The notes: generated by a model not told the origin, from the sequence alone. Shown: positions 27,767 through 37,336, counted from the first letter of the stretch. The stretch is 64,000 nt of DNA from Gammaproteobacteria bacterium (GCA_024640985.1 JAHEDY010000003.1:28677-92676); one strand, 5' to 3'. Translations and numbers: made by a program.

Positions 27767-28338
27767 GAGGCGGGCAGTCCCCAGGAGACACTGAGAACGA
27801 TCAGCCAGATGATGAAATCTGTGTGTTGAAATAGGATCGTCGGTTGAGTCGTCTCGGGAACCACAAAAAGAAAATGAACTAAGAGCGTGAGGAAGGCGAG
27901 TCTCAAGCTTTGGTAGACGGCCACTTGAGACAAGGCGCCGCCATAGTGCTCGGTTACAGCTAGGGCTGATGAGAGGTTTCCAGGCGCGGCTGCCATATGT
28001 GCGCTGATCCGATCAAGCGCTAACAGCCGCTGATTCAGTTTTCCAACGATCCACAAAATCATGACCATGGTCACGATCAGGATCGTTAGACTGAATGGCC
28101 AGAGTGTCACTCGCTCAAAGACATCCGAAGTCACGCGACTGCCGAGCGCTAAACCCAGTAAGAGGATTGCGAAATGGTGAGCATCCAGTCCGGGTGCTTG
28201 ATTGACTTTGGTGAGATGCACGGTGAGCCCAATGATGAGCATCGGTCCAATCATGGCGCCAAGTGGGACGTTAAGACTCTCGAAGGTGATCGCTGCGACA
28301 GCCGCGATGGCGCCAAATAGCGGTAATGAGTACCGCAT
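27763..28338 (-). pseudogene. AbrB-like membrane protein, N-terminal half (split ORF)
   Basis: 191 codons corresponding to the first repeat of a PF05145 AbrB protein: LFGAIAAVAAITFESLNVPLGAMIGPMLIIGLTV at the start (first spans), ILLLGLALGSRVTSDVF, and APGNLSSALAVTEHYGG, a conserved loop. It ends WGLPAS-stop about where the inter-repeat linker should begin. The family is annotated as membrane regulators or transporters with little experimental support. It begins one base inside the Rieske ferredoxin stop in the suf operon. See the C-terminal half for the frameshift. Confidence 0.65.
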
Positions 28339-28658
28339 CAGGCATCATCGAGTTGAAGTTCGATGACCCCGTCTTCGTGGATTCGTATCGGGAATGTTGA
28401 GACTTTCCCATAGGCTGGAGCAGAGCGCGCTTGGCCTGTTTTGACACAGAATCTCGCGCCGTGTCGCGGGCATTCGATTTCGCCGTCAATGTAAAGACCG
28501 CCACAAAGCTCAGCACCATCATGTGTGCAGAGATCTTCGATGGCATACACATGCTCGCCTTCACGAAAGACAAGAACATCGACATCGTCAAATTCGAATC
28601 GTTCGTAGGCACCATCAGCAAGCGCGTTCAAAGTCGAGATTTCAATCCATTGGCTCAT
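28338..28658 (-). CDS. Rieske [2Fe-2S] ferredoxin-type protein
   Basis: 106-aa small Rieske protein resembling the ferredoxin component of ring-hydroxylating dioxygenases (NirD-like fold). The cluster ligands are CTHDG near residue 43 and CPRHGARF near 63, with the expected spacing. No oxygenase or reductase partner gene is nearby; instead it follows sufT, as in many suf operons where such a ferredoxin may be an electron donor or a cluster client. Cytosolic, no signal peptide. Confidence 0.92.
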   Translation of the reverse strand: MSQWIEISTLNALADGAYERFEFDDVDVLVFREGEHVYAIEDLCTHDGAELCGGLYIDGEIECPRHGARFCVKTGQARSAPAYGKVSTFPIRIHEDGVIELQLDDA

Positions 28659-28666
28659 GGGTTCTC

Positions 28667-29221
28667 CTAAAATAATCCCGCTTCCAACCGTGCCTCTTCA
28701 GTCATTCGGCTGGCATCCCAGGGCGGGTCAAACACCATTTGAATGTCGGCCTGGTCGACCTCTCTGAGGGCTTCGATTTTGGTTTTAATATCGTGTGCCA
28801 TGATCGGTCCCATCCCACAACCCGGCGCGGTGAGCGTCATGTCAACCCGAACGTGTGTACGGCCGTCGATTAATGTCGATATCCTCAAATCATAAATTAA
28901 ACCGAGTTCAACGATATTGACAGGGATTTCAGGGTCGTAGCTTTGTTTTAAAACATCCCAGATTTGATCCTCAAGGGAGGAGCCTGCGGGTTCATCGATT
29001 TTGCCTGGAGAAGCAACACCGAGCTTGGCGAGATCTTCGGTTTCGATACGCACAAGACGACCGCCAATATCCAACGTGAGGGTGTCTCCAAGGGCTTGTG
29101 TGACAACCACGGTTTCACCCACACCAAGCGTGAGGGGGACTCCTTGCGGAACTTGCTTGCCGGTGAGATTGTCGAGAACGGTGAGCTCTGATCCTTTATC
29201 CAGTTCAGCAAACGGAATCAT
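28667..29221 (-). CDS. sufT: Fe-S cluster assembly protein SufT (MIP18/DUF59 family)
   Basis: 184-aa protein with an N-terminal beta-rich region and a DUF59/MIP18 domain from about residue 85: SLEDQIWDVLKQSYDPEIPVNIVELGLIYD, then LTAPGCGMGPIMAHDIK containing the single conserved Cys, and VFDPPWDASRMTEEAR. SufT homologues help maturation of Fe-S proteins. It abuts sufS with a one-base overlap. No sufA/erpA-type carrier is present in the operon. Confidence 0.93.
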   Translation of the reverse strand: MIPFAELDKGSELTVLDNLTGKQVPQGVPLTLGVGETVVVTQALGDTLTLDIGGRLVRIETEDLAKLGVASPGKIDEPAGSSLEDQIWDVLKQSYDPEIPVNIVELGLIYDLRISTLIDGRTHVRVDMTLTAPGCGMGPIMAHDIKTKIEALREVDQADIQMVFDPPWDASRMTEEARLEAGLF

Positions 29222-30441
29222 CAGTCGGTCAACATCCCAATGACACGATCGAGTGCTTCCAGAAAATGATCAACTTCTTCGATGGAATTGTAAAAAGCGA
29301 CTGACGCCCGCGCTGTGCCCGGTAAGCCAAAATGTTCCATGGTCGGCATGGCGCAGTGATGACCTGTGCGTACGGCGATGCCTAACTGGTCAAGCAATGT
29401 TCCCACATCGGTAGGGTGTGCACCTTTGACATTAAACGAGCACACACTCACCCAATGATTGGGATGCCCCAGGACATCGACTTTGTCGCGGCTGAGCATG
29501 GCTTCGGTCAGGTGGCTGTGAACGCGATGCTCGTGTTCAACAGCGCCTTTGAAATCAATCGATTCCAGATAATCCAGTGCTGTCGCAAAACCAATCGTAT
29601 CCGCGATATTCGGGGTTCCTGCTTCGAATTTCCAAGGGAGCTCGTTGTAGGTTGTCCCGCTGAAGCTGACGCGATCAATCATGTCGCCACCGCCTTGCCA
29701 GGGCGGTAGGCGTTCAAGCAAGTCACGACGACCTAAGAGGACTCCGATGCCGGTTGGGCCACAACACTTGTGGGCGCTGACGGCATAAAAATCTGCATTG
29801 AGCTCTTTGACATTCACCATCATGTGTGGCGCAGCCTGTGCGCCATCGATCACAGAATATGCCTGATTTTCCTGAGCCAGTGTCACAAACCCTTGCACAT
29901 CGTTTAACGCGCCGATCGCGTTGGAGACGTGTCCAACGGCAATGACAGCGACCGGATGCTCGCTACAGAGGGTTTTGGCTGACTCAAGACTTAAGGCACC
30001 GCTAGGATCCACAGGGATAGGGATGACGCGCACACCGATACGGGCTTCAAGCTGCTGCCAAGGTACAATGTTGGCGTGATGCTCGGTTTCACCGACTAAA
30101 ATGACATCACCCGGTTTTAGTGAATCGACGAGCGTATTGGCAACTAAGTTCAGCGCTTCGGTTGCGCCGCGGAGCAGAATGACCTCACCGGGATCTTCAA
30201 CACCGAACCAGCGACCAATTCGGACTCTGGCACCTTCATAGGCGTCAGTTGCTTCGCCACTTAAGGTATGAACACCGCGATGCACATTGGAGTTATACCG
30301 ATCATAGTAATCACTGATGGACTCAATGACTCTGGTTGGTTTTTGCGAAGTGGCTGCGTTATCAAAGTAAACTAAGGGCTGGCCATGGACTTCACGCGCG
30401 AGGATCGGGAAGTCGCTGCGAACGCGCGCAAGATCAAACAT
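29221..30441 (-). CDS. sufS: Cysteine desulfurase SufS
   Basis: 406-aa class II PLP desulfurase, delivering sulfur from cysteine to SufE. The PLP-lysine region is VSAHKCCGPTGIGVL; the catalytic Cys lies in the short loop RTGHHCAMP near residue 360, the group II (SufS) form. Start at ATG 30441, overlapping sufD by 8 bp. Partner sufE is at 34334-34753, upstream of the regulator rather than after sufS. Confidence 0.96.
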   Translation of the reverse strand: MFDLARVRSDFPILAREVHGQPLVYFDNAATSQKPTRVIESISDYYDRYNSNVHRGVHTLSGEATDAYEGARVRIGRWFGVEDPGEVILLRGATEALNLVANTLVDSLKPGDVILVGETEHHANIVPWQQLEARIGVRVIPIPVDPSGALSLESAKTLCSEHPVAVIAVGHVSNAIGALNDVQGFVTLAQENQAYSVIDGAQAAPHMMVNVKELNADFYAVSAHKCCGPTGIGVLLGRRDLLERLPPWQGGGDMIDRVSFSGTTYNELPWKFEAGTPNIADTIGFATALDYLESIDFKGAVEHEHRVHSHLTEAMLSRDKVDVLGHPNHWVSVCSFNVKGAHPTDVGTLLDQLGIAVRTGHHCAMPTMEHFGLPGTARASVAFYNSIEEVDHFLEALDRVIGMLTD

Positions 30442-31630
30442 CAACCGATTCCTTGAGTTCGGCGATCAATTCACCGTGCGTCAATTCACCCAAGAGTTGT
30501 GTTTCCACGAGGTCTCGAATCTCGGGGTCTTCAATTTCCTCAACGATTTTCTCGGCAAAGGCATATTGCAAAAATGCTCGGGCATCTGCTTCCGAGAGGC
30601 CTCGACTTTTTAAGTAAAAGAGTTCCGTTTGATTGAGGCTTCCGACTGTACACCCATGTGACGCTGTGACGTCATCTGCGTAAATCTCAAGCTCCGGCTT
30701 CGGATTGACGCGAGCGGAGTCAGACATCAGTAGGTTGGCGATGGATTGTTCGGTCCCAGAGCGTTGTGAATCCTTTCGGATCAGCACGCGTCCATTGAAG
30801 GTGGCTTCGCCTTTACCATCGACCATATTACGGAACGTCATCTCACTTTTTGTATCACCCACCACGTGATCAATCGCAAGATGTGTATCGTGATATTGAG
30901 AACCGTTTGTGATCGCTAATCCGTTGACTGAGGCTTGGGCCTCTTTGCCAGCAAGTGCCACGTAAATATCGCTTCTGGCAAGCTTGGATCCAAATTCGAT
31001 GGTCTGTAGACGGTAACTGGCGTGTTCTCCACACTCCACATCAAGGTTCGTGAATACGTGTGCGTGCGAGTTGGCCGCTTGAAAGCGCACATGGGTCACG
31101 CGGGCGTCACGACCGAGTGTGATGAGGCATCGCAACGAACTGAGGTTTGCTTGTTCCACTGTGGTCCGATCAAATTGTTCGATCAAGGTGAGTTGAGCGC
31201 CTGGCGAGACACGGATGACCAGAGCGGCAAAGCCCGCACTGCTGGCTTGATTGGCGATATGGTGCAAATTGAGTGCGACCGATGCCGTTTTTCCAACCGT
31301 CAGGATGAGACGGCTGTGTTCGAGCGCCGCTTGGGTCAGGGCAAAACCATGGGCCTCACTCATCTTGTTGAGCCGACGCTGTTCACCCGGAAGAAGGTCA
31401 GGGCCAGTTACTGACAGGCCGTCCAATGTCGGAACATTGATAAACGAACCGGCAGTCAGTGCGAATTGTTCAACACCCTGAGGATCGGCTTGTTTCCAGG
31501 TCGTGCGAGCCAGACTTCGTGTTGGGACATACTTCCACGACTCAACGCGTTTGGTTGGAAGGCCAACGGCAATCGCTTTCATCGCATGGGTATCTTCGGC
31601 ATCGGCTAACCAGGCAGTGAACCCACTCAT
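30434..31630 (-). CDS. sufD: Fe-S scaffold subunit SufD
   Basis: 398-aa beta-helical SufB/D-family protein. Typical features are the N-terminal helical part with RVESWKYVPTRSLA, a central beta helix and the C-terminal block YADDVTASHGCTVGSLNQTELFYLKSRGLSEADARAFL, including the conserved His. Forms the SufBC2D scaffold. Four-base overlap with sufC upstream. Confidence 0.95.
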   Translation of the reverse strand: MSGFTAWLADAEDTHAMKAIAVGLPTKRVESWKYVPTRSLARTTWKQADPQGVEQFALTAGSFINVPTLDGLSVTGPDLLPGEQRRLNKMSEAHGFALTQAALEHSRLILTVGKTASVALNLHHIANQASSAGFAALVIRVSPGAQLTLIEQFDRTTVEQANLSSLRCLITLGRDARVTHVRFQAANSHAHVFTNLDVECGEHASYRLQTIEFGSKLARSDIYVALAGKEAQASVNGLAITNGSQYHDTHLAIDHVVGDTKSEMTFRNMVDGKGEATFNGRVLIRKDSQRSGTEQSIANLLMSDSARVNPKPELEIYADDVTASHGCTVGSLNQTELFYLKSRGLSEADARAFLQYAFAEKIVEEIEDPEIRDLVETQLLGELTHGELIAELKESVDV

Positions 31631-32370
31631 GCTGCTTCAATCCCTTCATAACCTTCGCGCTCAAGCCGTTGAGCCAGAGTGTGGTCGCCTGAGAGTTTGA
31701 TTTCACCTTGTGCTAAAACGTGGACGAAGTCTGGTTTGACAACATCAAGAAGGCGCTGATAGTGGGTCACCAGTAGCACGCTTCGGTCGGGTGAGCGCAT
31801 CCGATTGATGCCTTCACCCACAATGCGTAATGCATCCACATCAAGACCTGAATCGGTCTCATCCAGAAGCGCTAGCGTTGGCTCGAGTAATTGCATCTGC
31901 AAAATTTCATTCCGCTTTTTTTCACCACCTGAGAACCCTTCGTTCACGTTCCGATGCAGGAATGCTTCATCCATCTGCATGACTTTGAGTTTTTCACGTA
32001 CCAGCTTTAAAAATTCGCCGGCTTTCAGTTCCGGTTGTCCACGATGTTCACGAACGGCGTTGACAGCAGCTTTCAGCAGATAAATATTTTTGACACCAGG
32101 AATTTCGACTGGATATTGGAAGGATAAGAAGACTCCTGCCCAAGCGCGCTCTTCGGGCTCAAGTTCCAATAGATTTTGGCCCTGATAAATCACTTCACCG
32201 TCGGTGACCTCGTAGTCATCGCGGCCGGCTAACACCGAAGAGAGCGTACTCTTGCCGGATCCATTGGGGCCCATGATGGCATGGATCTCACCAGTCTTGA
32301 TCTCGAGGTTGATTCCTTTGAGGATCGGCTTATCACCAACCCGCGCGTGTAAATTTTGAATAGACAGCAT
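31627..32370 (-). CDS. sufC: SufC ATPase of the SUF scaffold
   Basis: 247-aa ABC-type ATPase. Walker A is GPNGSGKSTLSS (about residues 34-45), the signature is FSGGEKKRNEI (about 141-151) and Walker B ends LALLDETDSGLDVDAL. Soluble, no membrane partner; it powers conformational change in SufBD. One-base overlap with sufB. Confidence 0.98.
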   Translation of the reverse strand: MLSIQNLHARVGDKPILKGINLEIKTGEIHAIMGPNGSGKSTLSSVLAGRDDYEVTDGEVIYQGQNLLELEPEERAWAGVFLSFQYPVEIPGVKNIYLLKAAVNAVREHRGQPELKAGEFLKLVREKLKVMQMDEAFLHRNVNEGFSGGEKKRNEILQMQLLEPTLALLDETDSGLDVDALRIVGEGINRMRSPDRSVLLVTHYQRLLDVVKPDFVHVLAQGEIKLSGDHTLAQRLEREGYEGIEAA

Positions 32371-33812
32371 TAGCCAACTGCTCCTTCAAGTGTGATGCCA
32401 AGGAGTGCTTCGGCTTCCACCGCAAACTCCATCGGAAGTTTCTGAAAGACTTCTTTGCAGAAGCCATTGACCACCATGTTGAGTGCATCCTCTTCAGTCA
32501 TGCCTCGCGTTCTCAAATAGAACAACTGATCGTCACTCACCTTTGAGGTCGTTGCTTCGTGCTCAAGTTGTGCACTTGGCTCCTCAGCTTCGACGTATGG
32601 GAAGGTGTGCGCACCGCACTGGTCGCCGATCAACAGGGAGTCGCATTGGGTAAAGTTTCTGGCATCGACGGCGCCGGGTAGCACTTTAACCAGGCCACGA
32701 TAGGCATTTTGGCCTCGTGCGGTCGAGATCCCTTTCGAGATAATGGTCGAGCGTGTGCGTGGGCCGATGTGAATCATCTTGGTGCCGGTGTCAGCTTGCT
32801 GTTTTTTGCCGGCAACAGCAACAGAATAAAACTCACCCACAGAATCCGCGCCGATTAAGACACAACTTGGATATTTCCACGTGATTGCAGATCCAGTTTC
32901 GAGTTGGGTCCAACTGATTTTTGAGCGGTCACCGCGGCATTCGCCACGCTTGGTGACAAAGTTATAGATCCCACCTTTACCGTCATCATCACCAGCGAAC
33001 CAGTTTTGAACGGTGGAGTACTTGATCTCTGCATCGGTTTCAGCAACGAGCTCAACGACTGCTGCATGCAACTGGTTTTCGTCTCGCTGAGGTGCCGTGC
33101 AACCCTCGAGGTAGGACACATAAGAGCCCTCTTCAGCCACGATCAATGTCCGTTCAAACTGACCCGTATTTTGCTGATTGATCCGGAAATAGGTGGATAG
33201 CTCCATTGGGCAACGAACGCCCTTTGGAATATAGACAAATGAGCCGTCTGAAAACACGGCTGAATTGAGTGCAGCGTAGTAATTGTCATTTTGAGGGATC
33301 ACTGCGCCTAGGAACTTTTTCACAAGCTCGGGATGTGAATGCACGGCTTCAGATAAGGGACAAAAAACCACGCCGGCTTCATGTAATTTCTCTTTGAAGG
33401 TGGTCACCACACTCACCGAGTCAAACACAGCATCGACCGCGACACCTGCGAGCATTTTCTGCTCCTCAAGTGGAATGCCAAGCTTGTTGTAGGTGTCGAT
33501 TAACGCGGGATCGACCTCGTCCAGGCTTTGTGGTCCGTCCCCCTGCTTTTTGGGTGCAGAGAAGTAACTGATGGATTGAAAATCGATGGGTGGATAGTCA
33601 ACATGGGCCCAATCAGGTGGGGTCATCGTCAACCATTTCGCGTAGGCTTCTAATCGCCATTCCAAAAGCCACTCAGGTTCTCCTTTCCGTGTCGAAATTT
33701 CTCGAATCACGTCCTCATTGAGGCCAGGCGGCAGGGTATCGGACTCGATGTCAGTTACGAATCCATATTTATAGTCTTGGTCGACTAACTGATCGATCTC
33801 TTGTTGACTCAT
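32370..33812 (-). CDS. sufB: Fe-S scaffold subunit SufB
   Basis: 480-aa protein, the catalytic scaffold of the SUF system. Contains [15 protein letters not shown] near the N-terminus, [19 protein letters not shown] segment [22 protein letters not shown] with the conserved Cys, the tract [10 protein letters not shown], and QCDSLLIGD near 390 carrying the functional Cys, followed by [20 protein letters not shown]. The start ATG overlaps the regulator stop as TGATG. Confidence 0.97.
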   Translation of the reverse strand: MSQQEIDQLVDQDYKYGFVTDIESDTLPPGLNEDVIREISTRKGEPEWLLEWRLEAYAKWLTMTPPDWAHVDYPPIDFQSISYFSAPKKQGDGPQSLDEVDPALIDTYNKLGIPLEEQKMLAGVAVDAVFDSVSVVTTFKEKLHEAGVVFCPLSEAVHSHPELVKKFLGAVIPQNDNYYAALNSAVFSDGSFVYIPKGVRCPMELSTYFRINQQNTGQFERTLIVAEEGSYVSYLEGCTAPQRDENQLHAAVVELVAETDAEIKYSTVQNWFAGDDDGKGGIYNFVTKRGECRGDRSKISWTQLETGSAITWKYPSCVLIGADSVGEFYSVAVAGKKQQADTGTKMIHIGPRTRSTIISKGISTARGQNAYRGLVKVLPGAVDARNFTQCDSLLIGDQCGAHTFPYVEAEEPSAQLEHEATTSKVSDDQLFYLRTRGMTEEDALNMVVNGFCKEVFQKLPMEFAVEAEALLGITLEGAVG

Positions 33813-34264
33813 CAATGCACCTCCAAAGTTTCTATTCGCCGATCTGATCGCGCATAGAGCGTATGTGGGCTAATCAGGTCCTCTAACGTCGTCTTCGTCA
33901 GAATGTGATCGACCTGATCACCTAATTCCCGCCACCGTGACATCACTGAACAGTGGTCGGTGAGTCGACACAGCGTTTCGTCTGTGCCGCACTCCGTGAT
34001 AGCCGTCGGTCCTTCGATGGCCTCGATAATGGTTTTCACCGGAATTTGTGAAGGTGGTCGCGCTAGGCTATACCCTCCTCGAGCACCCTGAGTTGAATTC
34101 AGGACGCCGCTCTTGACGAGAAGTTTCAGTAACTTAATGCAGGTCGGCTTCGGGACCGAGGAGTCTTCGGAGAGCTGTCCGGCTGACCACAAGACGTCAG
34201 GTTGCCTGGCCATCTGGGCCAGGATCACAGACGCATAATCAGTCAGTTTAGACAGACGAACCAT
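33812..34264 (-). CDS. Rrf2-family SUF regulator (IscR/SufR-like, TIGR02944 type)
   Basis: 150-aa winged-helix Rrf2 protein, first gene of the suf operon. The helix-turn-helix is in [19 protein letters not shown] and the wing includes [14 protein letters not shown]. Three cysteines spaced for a [2Fe-2S] cluster occur in [17 protein letters not shown]. Such regulators repress suf when cluster supply is adequate. The start at 34264 fits the family; an upstream ATG at 34279 adds five residues. A 25-bp inverted repeat sits 36 bp upstream of 34264. Confidence 0.9.
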   Translation of the reverse strand: MVRLSKLTDYASVILAQMARQPDVLWSAGQLSEDSSVPKPTCIKLLKLLVKSGVLNSTQGARGGYSLARPPSQIPVKTIIEAIEGPTAITECGTDETLCRLTDHCSVMSRWRELGDQVDHILTKTTLEDLISPHTLYARSDRRIETLEVH

Positions 34265-34299
34265 TCGCACACCACACATTCATTTCCAGGTGCGAATTA

Positions 34300-34324
34300 T
34301 ATAGGACTGAATAGGTCCTATATC
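34300..34324. promoter_or_regulatory. Inverted repeat over the suf promoter, candidate Rrf2 operator
   Basis: ATATAGGAC (34300-34308) and GTCCTATAT (34316-34324) form a perfect 9-bp inverted repeat with a 7-bp spacer. A minus-strand TATAAT (34302-34297) overlaps its edge, so a bound Rrf2 protein would block the suf promoter. It lies between sufE and the regulator gene. Confidence 0.7.
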
Positions 34325-34333
34325 AAGAGCGAA

Positions 34334-34753
34334 TTAGGCTTTGGCGATTAAATTCGCAGCCTCAGCTTTTAAACGCTGTAACATCGAGGCCAGTCCATTT
34401 GCTCGAGTTGGAGACAAATGTTGAGATAAACCAATCGCTTCCACAAATTCTGGCTCTGTTGTGACAATCTCTTTAGCGGATGCATCTGAGTAGAGTCTGA
34501 CGACCAGAGCGATGAGTCCTGAAACAATGGCTGCATCAGAATTTGCACGAATATTGACGTGATTGGCATCACCATCGACGACCATCCAGACCTGTGACTG
34601 GCATCCTCGAACCAGGTTTCCTTCGTTTTTTTCTGAATCGTTCAGGGGTTCGAGTTCTTTTCCGAGGTCGATTAAATATTGGTATTTATCCATCCAAGAA
34701 TCAAAAAACTGGAACTCATCGATAATTTCTTGTTGTCTATCACTCAATTGCAT
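34334..34753 (-). CDS. sufE: SufE sulfur acceptor
   Basis: 139-aa protein that takes the persulfide from SufS. Contains WMDKYQYLIDLGKELEPL and the active-site loop NLVRGCQSQVWM with the conserved Cys near residue 55, and the C-terminal GLSQHLSPTRANGLASML. The ATG at 34753 is preferred to a GTG four codons upstream (34765). It lies just upstream of the suf operon in the same direction and may be transcribed separately, since the suf promoter begins after it. Confidence 0.95.
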   Translation of the reverse strand: MQLSDRQQEIIDEFQFFDSWMDKYQYLIDLGKELEPLNDSEKNEGNLVRGCQSQVWMVVDGDANHVNIRANSDAAIVSGLIALVVRLYSDASAKEIVTTEPEFVEAIGLSQHLSPTRANGLASMLQRLKAEAANLIAKA

Positions 34754-34785
34754 GTGGGGTCTCACTTCAACAGCTCACGACAGGG

Positions 34786-34791
34786 TATACT
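34786..34791 (+). promoter_or_regulatory. Candidate -10 for cnoX-glnS
   Basis: TATACT in the context GGGTATACTCCG lies 33 bp before the cnoX start. No convincing -35 was seen at 16-18 bp. Confidence 0.4.
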
Positions 34792-34823
34792 CCGTCGCAA
34801 ATTTACGAAACTCACAGGTTGTT

Positions 34824-35687
34824 ATGTCCAACGCTCATTCAATCCAAGTCACGTCTGAAACTTTTGAAACAGATGTTATCCAAAAATCACAGGAAACCCC
34901 TGTATTAGTCGATTTTTATGCGGAATGGTGTGGTCCTTGTAAGAGTTTAGGTCCCATTCTTGAGCGATTAGCCGATGAATATTCGGGAGCCTTTATTCTG
35001 GCCAAGGTTGATTCTGACGCCGAGCAGATGCTGGTTGCCGGGATGGGTGTGCGCTCACTTCCGACAGTGGTGTTGTTTAAAAATGGTCAGCCAGCCGATC
35101 ATTTCATGGGCGCGCTTCCAGAGGGCGAAATCCGAGCGATGTTGGATAAGCATGTCGAGCGGGTCGAAGCCTCGCCCTTAGAGCGTGCGGCTGAGCTGGT
35201 TGAGATGGGTCAGTATGACGAAGCGATCGCCTTGTATCAGTTGATCACCGCCGATGATCCGGAAAACTATGATGTGTACCTTGATATGGCACAGGCGCTG
35301 TTGAAGAAAGGCGATCTTGAGAGTGCCGAAGCCATCATTGAGCGGTTACCCGATGCGGAAAAAATGGACCCGCGTGCAAAGTCCATTTTGGCAGGCAAAG
35401 CCTTTCAGGATCTTCTCACAGGCGCTCCCGATCGTGCGACTTGCGAGTCACGCGTTGCAGGCAGTGAACAAGACAGTGAGGCGCGTTATTTCTTGGCAGC
35501 CCACCTGATGGTGTCAGATGAAGTTGAGGCGGCGATTGATCATTTGCTGGTCATCGTGCGGACTGACCGGACGTACAATGACGATGCTGCCCGACTGTTA
35601 TTGATCCAGATTTTTGATCGCTTGGGGAACGAGGATCCGCGTGCGCGCGCAGGTCGGAAGCAACTTGCTGCCCTTTTGATGGTGTAG
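34824..35687 (+). CDS. cnoX: Thioredoxin-domain co-chaperone CnoX (YbbN)
   Basis: 287-aa protein: thioredoxin domain (about residues 1-115) followed by a TPR-like helical region (about 120-287) with ELVEMGQYDEAIALYQ and MAQALLKKGDLESAEAII. The thioredoxin motif is a full WCGPCK, unlike E. coli CnoX, which has a defective SxxC; so it may be redox active. In the family it protects substrates under oxidative chlorine stress and hands them to GroEL/DnaK. Start at ATG 34824; the open frame extends 87 codons upstream into sufE antisense and is not used. Two bases separate it from glnS. Confidence 0.93.
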   Translation: MSNAHSIQVTSETFETDVIQKSQETPVLVDFYAEWCGPCKSLGPILERLADEYSGAFILAKVDSDAEQMLVAGMGVRSLPTVVLFKNGQPADHFMGALPEGEIRAMLDKHVERVEASPLERAAELVEMGQYDEAIALYQLITADDPENYDVYLDMAQALLKKGDLESAEAIIERLPDAEKMDPRAKSILAGKAFQDLLTGAPDRATCESRVAGSEQDSEARYFLAAHLMVSDEVEAAIDHLLVIVRTDRTYNDDAARLLLIQIFDRLGNEDPRARAGRKQLAALLMV

Positions 35688-35689
35688 TT

Positions 35690-37336
35690 GTGAGCGAGAA
35701 ACCAACGAATTTTATTCGCACCAAAATTGCAGATCAGATCAAGCAAGGGCAAATCTCGGAAATCGTGACGCGCTTTCCGCCAGAGCCCAATGGCTATCTT
35801 CATGTGGGGCACGCTAAGAGTATCTGTCTGAACTTTGGTCTGGCTGAAGAATTTGGTGGTCGTTGTAATCTGCGATTTGACGATACCAACCCTGAAAAAG
35901 AATCTCAGGAATACATCGATGCGATCGAAAACGATGTGCGCTGGCTTGGATTTGAATGGTCGAATCTGTGTCATACCGCCGATTATTTCGAGCAACTCTT
36001 TGATTGGGCTTTACATCTCATCCGGAATGGGGACGCCTATGTGGATGAGCAGTCTGCTGAAGCCATGCGTCTCAATCGAGGGACCCTAACCGAGCCAGGT
36101 GTTGATAGCCCTTATCGGGATCGTTCACCAGAAGAGAACGAAGCACTTTTTTGCAAAATGCGAGACGGTGAGCTACCCGAGGGAGCAGCAGTTTTACGGG
36201 CAAAAATCTCGATGTCAGCGCCCAATGTGAACTTACGCGATCCCGCTCTATATCGCATTCGTCACATCGCGCACCCGCGTGCCGGTGATCAGTGGTGTAT
36301 CTATCCGACTTACGATTATGCGCATGGTCAGAGTGACGCGATTGAGGGGATCACGCACTCGCTGTGTACGCTTGAATTTGAAGACCATCGGCCTCTCTAT
36401 GAGTGGCTTTTGAAAAAGCTTCCTGTGCCCAGTCGTCCAAAACAGACCGAGTTCAGCCGGCTTGAACTCGAAGGAACTGTGACCAGCAAACGAAAGCTCA
36501 ATGCATTGGTTCAAGCAGGGCATGTCTCGGGGTGGGATGATCCCAGAATGCCAACCATCGCTGGAATGCGTCGTCGAGGATATTCACCTGAAGGTATTCG
36601 ATTATTTTGTGAGCGCATTGGCGTCACGCGAAAACCCAACACGATCGAACTGCAGATTCTGGAAGGTTCTGTTCGTGATGATCTCGAGGGCCGTGCGCAC
36701 AAAGCGATGGTGGTGCTCGATCCATTGAAGCTGGTGGTCACCAATTGGGATCAAGCGCCACTGGAGTTGACTGTTCCTTGGCATCCTAAGCGTCCGGAAT
36801 TTGGGTCCCGTACGATGTCGTTCGGGCGTGAACTTTATATCGATCGCTCGGACTTTGCATTGGATCCACCGGAGGGTTTTTTCCGACTGATTCCTGGCGG
36901 CAGTGTCCGTTTAAAATACGGCTTTATTGTCGATTTTGACGATGTGGTGATTGGCGACGACGGACAGGTATCTGAAGTCCATGTTCGCTATGATCCAGCA
37001 ACCCGCTCAGGTGAAGACCAGTCGGGTCGTAAAGTGAAAGGCACGATTCATTGGGTGCATGCCGAATCCGCCTGTGCTGTTGATGTGCATCTCTATGATC
37101 GGTTGTTTACGGTCGCTGATCCCGGAAGCTACGACGACCCTGCATCTGTGATCAATCCGGAATCATTAATTGTCGGACAAGCGTGGGCTGAGCCATCGCT
37201 TCATACACGGATGCCCGAGGCCTTTTTTCAGTTCGAGCGCGTCGGATTCTTCAAACAAGATCCTGCCTGTGAAGCCGATCGTATGATTTACAACCGTTCA
37301 GTGACATTGAAAGACGCGTGGGCGAAAAAACAGTAG
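35690..37336 (+). CDS. glnS: Glutaminyl-tRNA synthetase
   Basis: 548-aa class I aminoacyl-tRNA synthetase. The HIGH motif appears as FPPEPNGYLHVGHAKSI (about 25-42), the KMSKS-type loop as GTVTSKRKL (about 264-272), and the C-terminal beta-barrel anticodon domain is complete. Its presence implies direct Gln-tRNA charging. GTG start, two bases after the cnoX stop. The last 19 bp overlap the murQ frame. Confidence 0.97.
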   Translation: MSEKPTNFIRTKIADQIKQGQISEIVTRFPPEPNGYLHVGHAKSICLNFGLAEEFGGRCNLRFDDTNPEKESQEYIDAIENDVRWLGFEWSNLCHTADYFEQLFDWALHLIRNGDAYVDEQSAEAMRLNRGTLTEPGVDSPYRDRSPEENEALFCKMRDGELPEGAAVLRAKISMSAPNVNLRDPALYRIRHIAHPRAGDQWCIYPTYDYAHGQSDAIEGITHSLCTLEFEDHRPLYEWLLKKLPVPSRPKQTEFSRLELEGTVTSKRKLNALVQAGHVSGWDDPRMPTIAGMRRRGYSPEGIRLFCERIGVTRKPNTIELQILEGSVRDDLEGRAHKAMVVLDPLKLVVTNWDQAPLELTVPWHPKRPEFGSRTMSFGRELYIDRSDFALDPPEGFFRLIPGGSVRLKYGFIVDFDDVVIGDDGQVSEVHVRYDPATRSGEDQSGRKVKGTIHWVHAESACAVDVHLYDRLFTVADPGSYDDPASVINPESLIVGQAWAEPSLHTRMPEAFFQFERVGFFKQDPACEADRMIYNRSVTLKDAWAKKQ

